In this document: one piece after another, positions 45,355 through 53,712 of the stretch
Numbering within the stretch: the first letter of the stretch is position 1
Layout: every line of letters begins with the position of its first letter
Assembly (NCBI RefSeq): GCF_019679475.1
Contig: NZ_JAIEZP010000001.1
Location: 2,604,001-2,668,000 of the forward strand
Length of the DNA: 64,000 nucleotides
DNA from: Hyphomonas sediminis
GTDB lineage: Bacteria > Pseudomonadota > Alphaproteobacteria > Caulobacterales > Hyphomonadaceae
Reading direction: 5' to 3'
Translations under genes and position numbers: made by a program
Notes under the pieces: model-generated
Database searches by the model: none
What the model saw: the letters and a program-made list of their open reading frames with translations, nothing else
Told to the model about the DNA's origin: nothing

Positions 45355-45450
45355 ATCCTTCGACTTCGCTCAGGATGAGCTTCTCTGGCGCAGCGCTATT
45401 TAGCTCATCCTGAGCGTCCTTCGTCGGGCTCAGGATGAGGTCGAAGGATG
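45355..45450. repeat. Palindromic intergenic repeat downstream of hflX
   Basis: Nested inverted repeats: ATCCTTCGAC (45355-45364) pairs with GTCGAAGGAT (45440-45449), and a 15-bp stem joins 45367-45381 to 45402-45416. The first 27 bases are identical to 13514-13540. It lies between hflX and the kinase gene, both minus. Confidence 0.85.
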
Positions 45451-45458
45451 GGCGGGAT

Positions 45459-46787
45459 TCAAGCTATTGAAATAATGGCCGCCAAGGCTGGAAATTCTGT
45501 TCGGAACTGCCCTAGACGTTCGGCGGACAGGCGGACCGAAACATCCGTACCGCCATCTTCCAGCTGCGCTTCCGCCGTTACCTCGCCGTGCTGGTGAAGC
45601 CAGGCGCGAGCCTTACCGTCAGCAGTGCCCAGCCTGACTGAAATTTCCGTCCGGCCACGGAGAAGTGATTTCTCGATCAACGCCAGCAGCGTATCGATGC
45701 CCTCTCCCGAAAGTGCGGAAACGGCAGCGGCGGGCGGGTCTTCCGTGATCGCCGCCAGAGCGGCCAGCGACTCCGCGCGCTCCGGCGACAGGGCGTCCAT
45801 CTTGTTCCAGGCTTCGATGATCGGCGGCAAAGGCAAACCGGATTCAGATTCCAGCCGCTCGAGCACCTGCATCACATCATCCGCCTGCTCCATATCCGAC
45901 GCGCTGGCGCGGTCGCGCACATGGATGAGCAGGTCGGCCTGAAGGGACTCTTCGAGCGTCGCCTGGAAGCTGTCGATCAGGTGGGTCGGCAGGTCCGTGA
46001 TGAAGCCGACCGTATCGATCAGGGCAGCCTCGCCCAAGGTGGGCAGGTCCAGCCGCCGGATGGTCGGATCAAGCGTGGCGAAGGGCATGTCCTTGGCGAA
46101 CACGTCCGCGCCGGTCAGCCGGTTGAAAAGCGTGGATTTGCCCGCATTCGTGTAGCCAACGAGCGCGACCACAGGCTTTCCAGAGCGCCGGCGCCCTGCC
46201 CGCTGGACCGCCCGCGTGCGTTTTACTTCTTCAAGATCACGCCGCAGACGGAGGATCTTGTCGTCCAGCATCCGCCGGTCGGCCTCAAGCTGGCTTTCGC
46301 CGGGGCCGGAGAGGAAGCCGCCCCCGCCGCGCTGACGCTCCAGGTGGGTCCATGTGCGGACAAGACGCGAGCGTTCGTAGAGGAGACGGGCCAGCTCGAC
46401 CTGAAGACGGCCCTCTTTTGTGCGCGCCCGAAGGCCGAAGATTTCAAGGATCAGACCCGTCCGATCAATGACCTTCACACCCAGACGCTTCTCAAGGTTG
46501 CGTTGCTGAACTGGCGTCAGCGAGGCGTCGATCACCGCAAGCGTGGCGTTCGTCTCGGCAATATCAGTCGCCATCCTGTCCAGCAGACCGCCCGACAGGA
46601 GGAAGGAAGAATTCACTTCACGAACATGGTCTGGCCGGATGAACCCCAGCTCACAGCCGAGCGCTTCGACGAGACCGGCAGTTTCGGACAAACGGTCCGG
46701 ACCCGGCCGGTCTCGCGGCGTGAACCACGGGATCACGACGCCGGCAATTTCCGGCGCAGGAAGGCGGTCAATCAGTTTTTCTTGCAA
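45459..46787 (-). CDS. hflX: GTPase HflX
   Basis: HflX is a ribosome-associated GTPase that splits stalled 50S/30S ribosomes. The 442-residue protein has the HflX N-terminal domain with GGGGFLSGPGESQLE, and the G domain with G1 GYTNAGKST, G3 DTVGFITDLP and NKMD (G4). It follows hfq with a 6-base gap, the classical hfq-hflX pair. Confidence 0.97.
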   Translation of the reverse strand: MQEKLIDRLPAPEIAGVVIPWFTPRDRPGPDRLSETAGLVEALGCELGFIRPDHVREVNSSFLLSGGLLDRMATDIAETNATLAVIDASLTPVQQRNLEKRLGVKVIDRTGLILEIFGLRARTKEGRLQVELARLLYERSRLVRTWTHLERQRGGGGFLSGPGESQLEADRRMLDDKILRLRRDLEEVKRTRAVQRAGRRRSGKPVVALVGYTNAGKSTLFNRLTGADVFAKDMPFATLDPTIRRLDLPTLGEAALIDTVGFITDLPTHLIDSFQATLEESLQADLLIHVRDRASASDMEQADDVMQVLERLESESGLPLPPIIEAWNKMDALSPERAESLAALAAITEDPPAAAVSALSGEGIDTLLALIEKSLLRGRTEISVRLGTADGKARAWLHQHGEVTAEAQLEDGGTDVSVRLSAERLGQFRTEFPALAAIISIA

Positions 46788-46793
46788 ACGCGA

Positions 46794-47042
46794 TCAGTCT
46801 CCGTCGAGTTCCTCGTCGAAGAGCTGGACGGGCGCGCTCGGCGCGATGGTCGAAATGGCGTGCTTGTACACCAGTTGCGGTGGGCGCCCGTCGCCCCGAA
46901 GCAGGATACAGAAATTGTCAAACCAAGTGACGACACCCTGAAGCTTCACACCGTTGACGAGGAAGACGGTGAGCGGGGTGCGGGATTTGCGGACGGCGTT
47001 GAGGAAAGTGTCCTGGAGATTCTGCTTCTTGTCGGCGGACAT
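46794..47042 (-). CDS. hfq: RNA chaperone Hfq
   Basis: An 82-residue Sm-like hexameric RNA chaperone that helps small RNAs pair with mRNAs. It shows [29 protein letters not shown] (Sm1) and the Sm2 motif [13 protein letters not shown] with YKHA. Two acidic residues close the short tail. It is preceded by a purine-rich AAGAAAGA Shine-Dalgarno and a 79-base gap to trkH that likely holds its own promoter. It is followed by hflX. Confidence 0.98.
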   Translation of the reverse strand: MSADKKQNLQDTFLNAVRKSRTPLTVFLVNGVKLQGVVTWFDNFCILLRGDGRPPQLVYKHAISTIAPSAPVQLFDEELDGD

Positions 47043-47121
47043 CTGTTTTTTCTTTCTTATTTTGTTGTCTTATTCTGCGCAGCTAAGGTCATTGTTTCCC
47101 CTGCGCAAGGGTGTTCCCCCT

Positions 47122-48525
47122 TTACCCCCGCCAGAAGCTCAGGGAAAGGGCCGGAAGCACAGTCAGGATCTCCACTCTGCCCAAAACCATGGCAATGGCG
47201 AGCAGAAGCTGGCCAAGCGAGCTCAGACCTTCCGTAGCCTGCGCGATGAGGCCGCCCGAATTGGTAAGCGCGCCGATGGAAAGCCGGATCGAGTCTTCGA
47301 ACGGTATCTCGAAAAAGGACAGAATCGCCATCACCGAAAACAGTGCGGCGGCATAGACGATGAAGTAGACCCAGACGCCGATCACACTGCGCTCATCCAG
47401 TTCTCTGTCACGAAACCGGAAGCTGAGGATGGAACGGCGATAGCCGAGCTGGCGGAATTCCTGCCCTGCCCTCTGCCCCAGCACGATGAAGCGCGCGATC
47501 TTGATGCCGCCAGCCGCGGAAAGAGCCGAGCCGCCGATCAAGGCGGGCAGCACAGCGATGGTGAGCGGCACGTTAGCGTCGCGCGCGGCCTGCGAGAGCG
47601 GGATGCCCGAGGTCGACAGGTTGCTGAGCGACCAGCTGAGGCCAGTGTCCAGCGAGATGCCAACCGGGATGAGCGCAGCGGCGAAGACCAGCATCAGGGC
47701 GAAGAAGACAACCGTTTCCGGATCAGTCAGCGCAGACTTTACCGCCCCGATGCGCAGCGGCAGCCAGACGGCGAGGCCCAGCGCGCCGATCATCAGGCCA
47801 GCGGCCATGACGATTTCGGCGACCGGATTGGGCGGCAGCGCGCGGACGGCATCGGGCAAGACGAGACCGGTGGAAATGACACTGACGGCATCGGCGAGCG
47901 CACGCACGGGGGGAACACCGGACACCAGAAGGAGCAGCAGGATGAACCCGATGGTGATCGACAACATCACGCCGACGGCAATCGCGATACGGGGCATGGC
48001 GTCGAAATAGCTCGACTCCGGCAGCGTGAAGAGAACCGTGCGGTGGACGCCGGGGCCGCCGAGATTGATCGCTGCGAAGACACCGGCGGCCATAATGATG
48101 GCAGCATACGTTCCCAGGAGATGCAGCAAGCCGCGCCAGTAAAGCAGGCTGACGGGCCAGGCTTCGGGAAACTGGAGGATGGAGTGGCCGGTGGTGGTGA
48201 TGCAGGAGGCCGCCTCATAGAGCGCGACGGTGACCGAGTTGTTGGCGACGCCGAAGATGAACGGCAGCGACGCAGCGACAGGGGCAAGGAACCACCAGAG
48301 CAGGACGACAGCCAGCGCATCGGACGGGCGCGCCCGGCGGCTGGGCTTGGGCGCCAGCAGCAGGACGCTGGAGGCGAAGACCGAAATGCCGAGCGTGGTG
48401 GCGCCGAAGGAGATGAGCTGGGAGGTTTCGCCCAGCGCCCAGGCCAGCAGGGTCGCCGATGCGGCGCATCCTGCCAGGATCAGCATCAGGAAAGCCAGAA
48501 CACGGACGACGGATGTATAGTTCAT
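47122..48525 (-). CDS. trkH: Trk potassium uptake protein TrkH
   Basis: The membrane pore of the Trk K+ uptake system, 467 residues with about 10 hydrophobic helices and four pore-loop repeats (for example ASCITTTGHSIL, DAVSVISTGLVLPDA, NLSTSGIPL and GALTNSGGLI). It is 3 bases downstream of trkA and functions with it; both K+ uptake and the Ntr system are linked to nitrogen/PTS control in proteobacteria. Confidence 0.96.
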   Translation of the reverse strand: MNYTSVVRVLAFLMLILAGCAASATLLAWALGETSQLISFGATTLGISVFASSVLLLAPKPSRRARPSDALAVVLLWWFLAPVAASLPFIFGVANNSVTVALYEAASCITTTGHSILQFPEAWPVSLLYWRGLLHLLGTYAAIIMAAGVFAAINLGGPGVHRTVLFTLPESSYFDAMPRIAIAVGVMLSITIGFILLLLLVSGVPPVRALADAVSVISTGLVLPDAVRALPPNPVAEIVMAAGLMIGALGLAVWLPLRIGAVKSALTDPETVVFFALMLVFAAALIPVGISLDTGLSWSLSNLSTSGIPLSQAARDANVPLTIAVLPALIGGSALSAAGGIKIARFIVLGQRAGQEFRQLGYRRSILSFRFRDRELDERSVIGVWVYFIVYAAALFSVMAILSFFEIPFEDSIRLSIGALTNSGGLIAQATEGLSSLGQLLLAIAMVLGRVEILTVLPALSLSFWRG

Positions 48526-48528
48526 CGA

Positions 48529-49902
48529 TCAGAAATAGTCCGGGTTGACCCGGAAGAACTTCTCAACCGAGCGGACCATCTCGGCTTCGTAGAAAATGAT
48601 CAGGTGGTCCTCGGCGCGGACAATAACCTCATCGTCGGCCATCAGCACCTCATTGCCGCGCACGACAGCAGCCGCGGTGACGCCTTCGGGAAGATCATCA
48701 TAGCCGAGCGGCTTGCCGATGAGGGACGAGCTTTCGAGGGTGACGCCTTCGGCGACCTCGGCCATGCCGTCTTCCAGAGACTGCAGGCTGAGGATGCGGC
48801 CCCGGCGCATGCGCATGAGGATCTGAGAGACTGTCAGCGCCCGCGGATCGAGCACGGTATCGACGCGCATGTCCGGTGCGAGGCCAGCCAGTTCGGGCGA
48901 GTTGATGAGGGCGAGCGCGCGCTTGGCGCCTGCACGCTTGGAGAGGTTGGAGATCAGGAGGTTTGCCTTGTCGTCATCGGTGATGGCGATCACAAAGTCG
49001 GCGCGATCGACGCCGCCCTCGGCCAGAATCTCCGGGCTCAGACCATCGCCCTGGATGACGATGGAGCGCTTTACTTCGGCAACGGCCTTGTTGGCGCGGG
49101 CGCCGTCGCGCTCGATCATGCGGACGCGGATATGGCTTTCGCGCTCCAGCATCTTGGCAACGTGGAGGCCAACATTACCGCCGCCGACGATGACGACGTG
49201 ATCGAGGCGGCTTTCGGCGGTGTTGAAGATGGAGGTGAGGCGGCTGGCATGGGCGTCCAGCACAGCGACATAGGCGCGGTCGCCTGCTTTCAGAACATCC
49301 TTGCCGCGCGGGGCGTGGATCGTGTCGCCGCGCCCGATACCGATGACCCGGGCGGAAAGATCCGGGAACAGGCCCTTGATCTGATCGACAGCAACATCGA
49401 CGAGTGGATTGTCCGCACGCAGATCGAAGCCCAGCAGCTTGACCATGCCGCCGGCGAAATTGGCGCTCATGATGGTGCCGGGCGTGCGGAAACGCTGGAG
49501 GATCGCGTCGCCGACCTCGGCTTCCGGCGAGATCACCATGTCGATGGGCAGGCCTTCGCGCGAGAAGATGTTCTTCCAGGCAGGCTCCAGATAAGAGCGG
49601 TCGCGGACGCGGGCGATCTTGAACGGGGTGGAGAAGACCGTGTGGGCGATCTGGCAGATCACCATGTTGATCTCGTCAAAATGGGTGACCGCGATAATCA
49701 TCTCTGCGTCAGCCGCGCGGGCACGCTTGAGCACGTCGGGGTGCGCCGCGTGGCCGACGATGCCGCGCACGTCGAGGTCGATGGAGACCTGATCGACGAG
49801 ATCGGGATCTTCATCAATGATGGTGATTTCGTGCTTCTCGCGGGCAAGACGGCGCGCGATGCCCTGCCCTACCCGTCCGGCGCCGCAGATCAGAACGTGC
49901 AT
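48529..49902 (-). CDS. trkA: Trk potassium transporter regulator TrkA
   Basis: A cytosolic NAD-binding gating subunit of the Trk system. The 457 residues form two TrkA-N Rossmann domains (GAGRVGQGIAR at the N-terminus; VIVGGGNVGLHVAKMLE at about residue 235) and two TrkA-C domains (for example DLPEGVTAAAVVRGNEVLMADDEVIVRAEDHLIIF at the end). It lies between ntrX and trkH in the expected order. Confidence 0.97.
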   Translation of the reverse strand: MHVLICGAGRVGQGIARRLAREKHEITIIDEDPDLVDQVSIDLDVRGIVGHAAHPDVLKRARAADAEMIIAVTHFDEINMVICQIAHTVFSTPFKIARVRDRSYLEPAWKNIFSREGLPIDMVISPEAEVGDAILQRFRTPGTIMSANFAGGMVKLLGFDLRADNPLVDVAVDQIKGLFPDLSARVIGIGRGDTIHAPRGKDVLKAGDRAYVAVLDAHASRLTSIFNTAESRLDHVVIVGGGNVGLHVAKMLERESHIRVRMIERDGARANKAVAEVKRSIVIQGDGLSPEILAEGGVDRADFVIAITDDDKANLLISNLSKRAGAKRALALINSPELAGLAPDMRVDTVLDPRALTVSQILMRMRRGRILSLQSLEDGMAEVAEGVTLESSSLIGKPLGYDDLPEGVTAAAVVRGNEVLMADDEVIVRAEDHLIIFYEAEMVRSVEKFFRVNPDYF

Positions 49903-49925
49903 AGTCTCAAGCCTTCAGCGTCTGC

Positions 49926-51314
49926 TCAGGAATCCTGACGGACGCCCGTGGATATTCCCAAAGCCTTTAATTTTCGGTGCAGAGCGGAGCGCTCCATTCC
50001 GATGAATTCGGCCGTACGGGATATATTTCCGTTAAAACGTGTGATCTGCAGGGTAAGGTATTCCCGCTCGAACTGCTCGCGCGCATCGCGCAAAGACAGG
50101 CCAACCAGCTCTGCAGAGCCCGATTTGGAGGTTTGCGCCGGACCGCCGCGTCCCTGATCGCGCGGCAATTCGTCCACGCTGATCGGACGGCCCGTATCGG
50201 CGGGCGAGAGAATCAGGATGCGTTCAACGAGATTGCGCAGCTGGCGGATATTCCCCGGCCATTCCATCGACTGCAGGACGGCGAGCGCCTCGGACGAGAA
50301 GTTCCGGAATGTGAGGCCTGACGTTTCGGCAATGCGCTCGCAGAAATAGTTGGCGAGATCCACGATGTCGTCCCGGCGCTCGGCCAGCGAAGGCACGCGC
50401 AGCGGCACGACGCTGAGCCGGTAGAACAGGTCTTCCCGGAAGTTGCCCGCTTCGATCTCTGCTTTCAGGTCTTTCGTGGTGGCAGCCATCACGCGGACAT
50501 CGACGGTCACATCCGAGCGGCCACCGACACGCTGGAAGCGCTGCTCGGTCAGGACGCGGAGGATCTTGTTCTGGGTGCCGATTGGCATGTCGGCAACTTC
50601 ATCGAGGAGAAGCGTGCCGGTGTGGGCCCGCTCGAACAGGCCAACGCGCACGGTGCGCCCTTGCTGGTCTTCCTCACCGAAGAGGGCGATCTCCATCTGG
50701 TCTGGCGCAATCGTTGCCGCGTTGACGACGACGAACGGACCGGTAACGCGGGCGGAGTTCTTGTGGATAAGGCGCGCAGCCAGTTCCTTGCCGACACCAG
50801 CCGGGCCTGTGATGAGCACCCTGGAATTGGTGGGGGCAACCTTATCAAGCGAAGCACGCAGGGCAGTTGCAGCCTGGCTGTTTCCGATCCAGCGTTCTTC
50901 ATCGCCGGCACGGTTGCGCAGGGCGGCATTCTCATAGCGGAGCGCAGCAGATTCAATCGCGCGCTCGACGACCAGCATGAGACGGTCTGCCTTGATCGGC
51001 TTTTCGATGAAATCGAACGCGCCCCGGCGGATCGCCGCGATCGCTGTTTCGATATTGCCGTGGCCGCTGATCACGATGACCGGCAGGATGGGGTCGATCG
51101 ATTTCAGGTATTTCAGGACCGAGAGGCCATCCATGCCGCTGCCCTGGAGCCACACATCAAGGATTACGAGGCGCGGCGTGCGCGAGCGCACTTCTTCAAT
51201 CGCGCGCTCGGCGGTGTCGGCGGTGCGCACTGCGTAGCCTTCGTCCCCAAGGACGCCGGCCATCAGCTCACGGATATCTGGCTCATCATCTACAACCAGG
51301 ATGTCGAGTGCCAT
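49926..51314 (-). CDS. ntrX: Response regulator NtrX
   Basis: A 462-residue NtrC-family regulator controlled by NtrY. The receiver domain has the phosphoacceptor Asp53 (VILDVWL), the AAA+ domain has Walker A GPAGVGKE (170-177) and Walker B TLLLDE (234-239), and a Fis-type HTH ends the protein (NISRTAEFIGMERSALHRKLKAL). The sigma54-contact loop GAFTGA is absent: after LFG (211-213) the sequence runs EEDQQGRTVRVGLFE. I start at the ATG at 51314, spaced 8 bases from AGGAG, rather than the TTG two codons earlier. Confidence 0.96.
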   Translation of the reverse strand: MALDILVVDDEPDIRELMAGVLGDEGYAVRTADTAERAIEEVRSRTPRLVILDVWLQGSGMDGLSVLKYLKSIDPILPVIVISGHGNIETAIAAIRRGAFDFIEKPIKADRLMLVVERAIESAALRYENAALRNRAGDEERWIGNSQAATALRASLDKVAPTNSRVLITGPAGVGKELAARLIHKNSARVTGPFVVVNAATIAPDQMEIALFGEEDQQGRTVRVGLFERAHTGTLLLDEVADMPIGTQNKILRVLTEQRFQRVGGRSDVTVDVRVMAATTKDLKAEIEAGNFREDLFYRLSVVPLRVPSLAERRDDIVDLANYFCERIAETSGLTFRNFSSEALAVLQSMEWPGNIRQLRNLVERILILSPADTGRPISVDELPRDQGRGGPAQTSKSGSAELVGLSLRDAREQFEREYLTLQITRFNGNISRTAEFIGMERSALHRKLKALGISTGVRQDS

Positions 51315-51327
51315 GCACAAGTCTCCT

Positions 51328-53604
51328 CTACAAACTCAACGGGTAAGGCACACGGCCTTCGCCGCCGCCATCTTCTGTGGATACGTCGTCGCCCTGCATC
51401 GCCAGCGCGCCGTTTTCAGGAAGCACCACCCGAACCCGCGCGCCGCGCAGGCCATCGGGCCGGTTCTGAAGCGAAATGGAACCGCCATGATCGACCAGGA
51501 TACGGTTCACGATGGCAAGGCCGAGGCCTGTGCCCTTCTCGCGCGTCGTCACATAGGGCTCCAGCAGCCGGTTGCGCACTTCGGCGGGGAAGCCGGGGCC
51601 ATTGTCTTCAATGATCACCTCAAGGCCGCGCACATCCTGTTGGAGGATGATGCGGATATGGCCGGACACGTCGTTCTCGATCGGCTGGCCCTCGATAGCC
51701 TCTGCCGCGTTTTTCAGGAGGTTTCCGAACGCCTGCCCCAGGAGCCGGTCATCGCCCAGGAAAGGCGCCTTCTCCAGATCGGTATCCAGCTCGATCTCGA
51801 TATCGGGCGAGACGACGCTCTGCGCGAAGGCGGCGGCCTGCAGCAGCTCGCGCATATCAAACGGCGCAACGCTCGGCTTGGGCATCCGGGCAAAGGAGGA
51901 GAATTCCTCAACCATGCGGGCGATGTCGTCTACCTTGCGCAGGATGGTTTCCGTGCACCGCTCGAACACGCCGTCGGCATCGTCGATCTTCGGGCCGTAG
52001 CGGCGGCGCAGGCGCTCCGTAGACAGCATGATCGGCGTGAGGGGGTTGCGGATTTCATGGGCAATGCGGCGGGCGACATCGCGCCAGGCGAGCTGGCGCT
52101 GGGCTGTGACAAGCCGGGTCGTATCATCGAAGGTAAGGACACAGCCGCCTTCCGGACCAGGCGCCGTCTTGAGGCGGATATTGCGCGCCTCGCCGCCGAC
52201 CGTCACATCCAGCGTTGCATCGACTGGCGCGCCGCGCTCAAGCGTATCACGCACATAGCGCTCAAAGTGCGGGGCGACCTCTGACAGGAGCGCGCCTTCG
52301 GCAATCTCTGCATGGCCGAGCAACTCGGCAGCAGAGCGGTTTGCGACACTGATCTGGCCGTTGGGGTCCACGCGCATGACGCCGGCGCCAAGCTCGGCAA
52401 GCAGGGTTTCCACAAAGCGGCGCCTGTCTTCCTCGTCGTTCCGGGCACGGACGAGCGCTTCGCGCTGGTTGTCGAGCTGCTCGGTCATCGCATTGAAGGA
52501 GTGACCAAGGGCATGCAGCTCATCGACCGGGCCGCTGACAGGTACGCGAACGCTGAGATCACCATCGCGCACGGCGTGGGCCGCGGAAGCCAGGCGCCCG
52601 ATGGGACCGGTGACACGGCCCGCCGCCTCAAGGCCAAGACGGCCCGCAAGCAGCAGGACAAGGCCCGCAATCTGCGCATAGCCGATGATGAAGATTGTCT
52701 GCAGGCGGCCCCCGCTCTGCTTGGCAGCGTAGTATTCTTCCAGCGCGGTTTCAGCTTCGCGTAAAGAACGCGCCGCATTCCTGTCGAACACTTTCACCGC
52801 GTAGATATAGCCGTCGAGCGGCTCGGAAATATGGATAAGCGCCGTGGCGATGCCCCGGCCTTCATACAGCGTCGTGGCGACGGCGCCCTGATCGGCCTCG
52901 GCATAGGCCGACTTTGGCGGCAACAGGAGGATAGGGTCCTGCACGCTGGCTTCAGCGACAAGCTCCACGCCATCGGCGCCGAGCAGCGCGATGGTGAGGA
53001 AGTCGCGGCTGGCGAGCTCCGTGCGCAGGCCATCGAAGAAAGCCGTTGAGGCATAGTCATAGATGGCGCCGTCAACACCATCTGCGTCAGGCGCTGTCTC
53101 GATGGTCTTGTCGACCTGGCGAGCGAAGCTTTCGACATCGAGCGCCGCCAGGCGCATGTCTGAATCGAAGGTCGACTGGAAGCTCTCGACATAGGTGCGG
53201 AAGATTTCCGCATTCTGCTGCATCAGATGGTCCACACGGTCGCCCAGCCAGCGGTCGAGCCCGCGGGTGATGAAGGCGCCCATGAACATGGCCACGACCA
53301 TCGCCGGGATCAGCGCGGAAAAGCCGAACAGGAGGACGAACCGCCGGGCGAGCTTGCCGCTGCCTTCGGCCTTGTCGACGCGGATCTTGAGGTATTCCCG
53401 CGTGACGATGATGGCGAGAACCGTGAGGAGGATGAAGTTGAGCCCCAGGAGCCACGGCGTCGCGCCTGCGGTCGGATCGTCGGGGTTCACATCGGAAATT
53501 GCCATAAAGGTTGCAAACACTGCAACCAGGGCCGCAATGATGAAGAGCCCTTCGAAAAGAGCCCAGCTCGCTTTGTTGGCCTGGGTGTTCGTTGTGCTCG
53601 ACAC
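51328..53604 (-). CDS. ntrY: Sensor histidine kinase NtrY
   Basis: A 758-residue membrane sensor kinase. Two N-terminal TM segments, then a third after about residue 80, precede a periplasmic sensing region; another TM (about 290-320) leads into HAMP (GRLASAAHAVRDGDLSVRVP) and PAS domains. HisKA has the phosphorylated His in IAHEIRNPLTPI, followed by the HATPase (FGNLLKNAAEAIEG, DNGPGFP, GTGLGLAIV). The start is GTG at 53604. It phosphorylates NtrX downstream. Confidence 0.96.
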   Translation of the reverse strand: MSSTTNTQANKASWALFEGLFIIAALVAVFATFMAISDVNPDDPTAGATPWLLGLNFILLTVLAIIVTREYLKIRVDKAEGSGKLARRFVLLFGFSALIPAMVVAMFMGAFITRGLDRWLGDRVDHLMQQNAEIFRTYVESFQSTFDSDMRLAALDVESFARQVDKTIETAPDADGVDGAIYDYASTAFFDGLRTELASRDFLTIALLGADGVELVAEASVQDPILLLPPKSAYAEADQGAVATTLYEGRGIATALIHISEPLDGYIYAVKVFDRNAARSLREAETALEEYYAAKQSGGRLQTIFIIGYAQIAGLVLLLAGRLGLEAAGRVTGPIGRLASAAHAVRDGDLSVRVPVSGPVDELHALGHSFNAMTEQLDNQREALVRARNDEEDRRRFVETLLAELGAGVMRVDPNGQISVANRSAAELLGHAEIAEGALLSEVAPHFERYVRDTLERGAPVDATLDVTVGGEARNIRLKTAPGPEGGCVLTFDDTTRLVTAQRQLAWRDVARRIAHEIRNPLTPIMLSTERLRRRYGPKIDDADGVFERCTETILRKVDDIARMVEEFSSFARMPKPSVAPFDMRELLQAAAFAQSVVSPDIEIELDTDLEKAPFLGDDRLLGQAFGNLLKNAAEAIEGQPIENDVSGHIRIILQQDVRGLEVIIEDNGPGFPAEVRNRLLEPYVTTREKGTGLGLAIVNRILVDHGGSISLQNRPDGLRGARVRVVLPENGALAMQGDDVSTEDGGGEGRVPYPLSL

Positions 53605-53646
53605 TTACTTTCCGGCTCTATTGGGGCCCCCGCCCCGTTGCAAATA

Positions 53647-53684
53647 GGACACAAATTAAGTGTCCCAATCGCAACAGTGGTGCA
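53647..53684. promoter_or_regulatory. Dyad and NtrC-like half-site upstream of ntrY
   Basis: In the 108-base gap between ntrC and ntrY, GGACAC (53647-53652) and GTGTCC (53660-53665) form a dyad spaced by 7 bases. A TGGTGCA (53678-53684) matches one half of the NtrC site TGCACCANNNTGGTGCA. This could drive ntrYX separately from ntrBC. Confidence 0.3.
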
Positions 53685-53712
53685 CTAAAGCCACAGACCG
53701 GTGTGTCGTCAA

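Noticed and set aside
46954..49938. 994-codon plus-strand frame opposite trkH and trkA
   Set aside because: Same cause. It spans two convincing genes and has no recognisable motif or ribosome-binding site.
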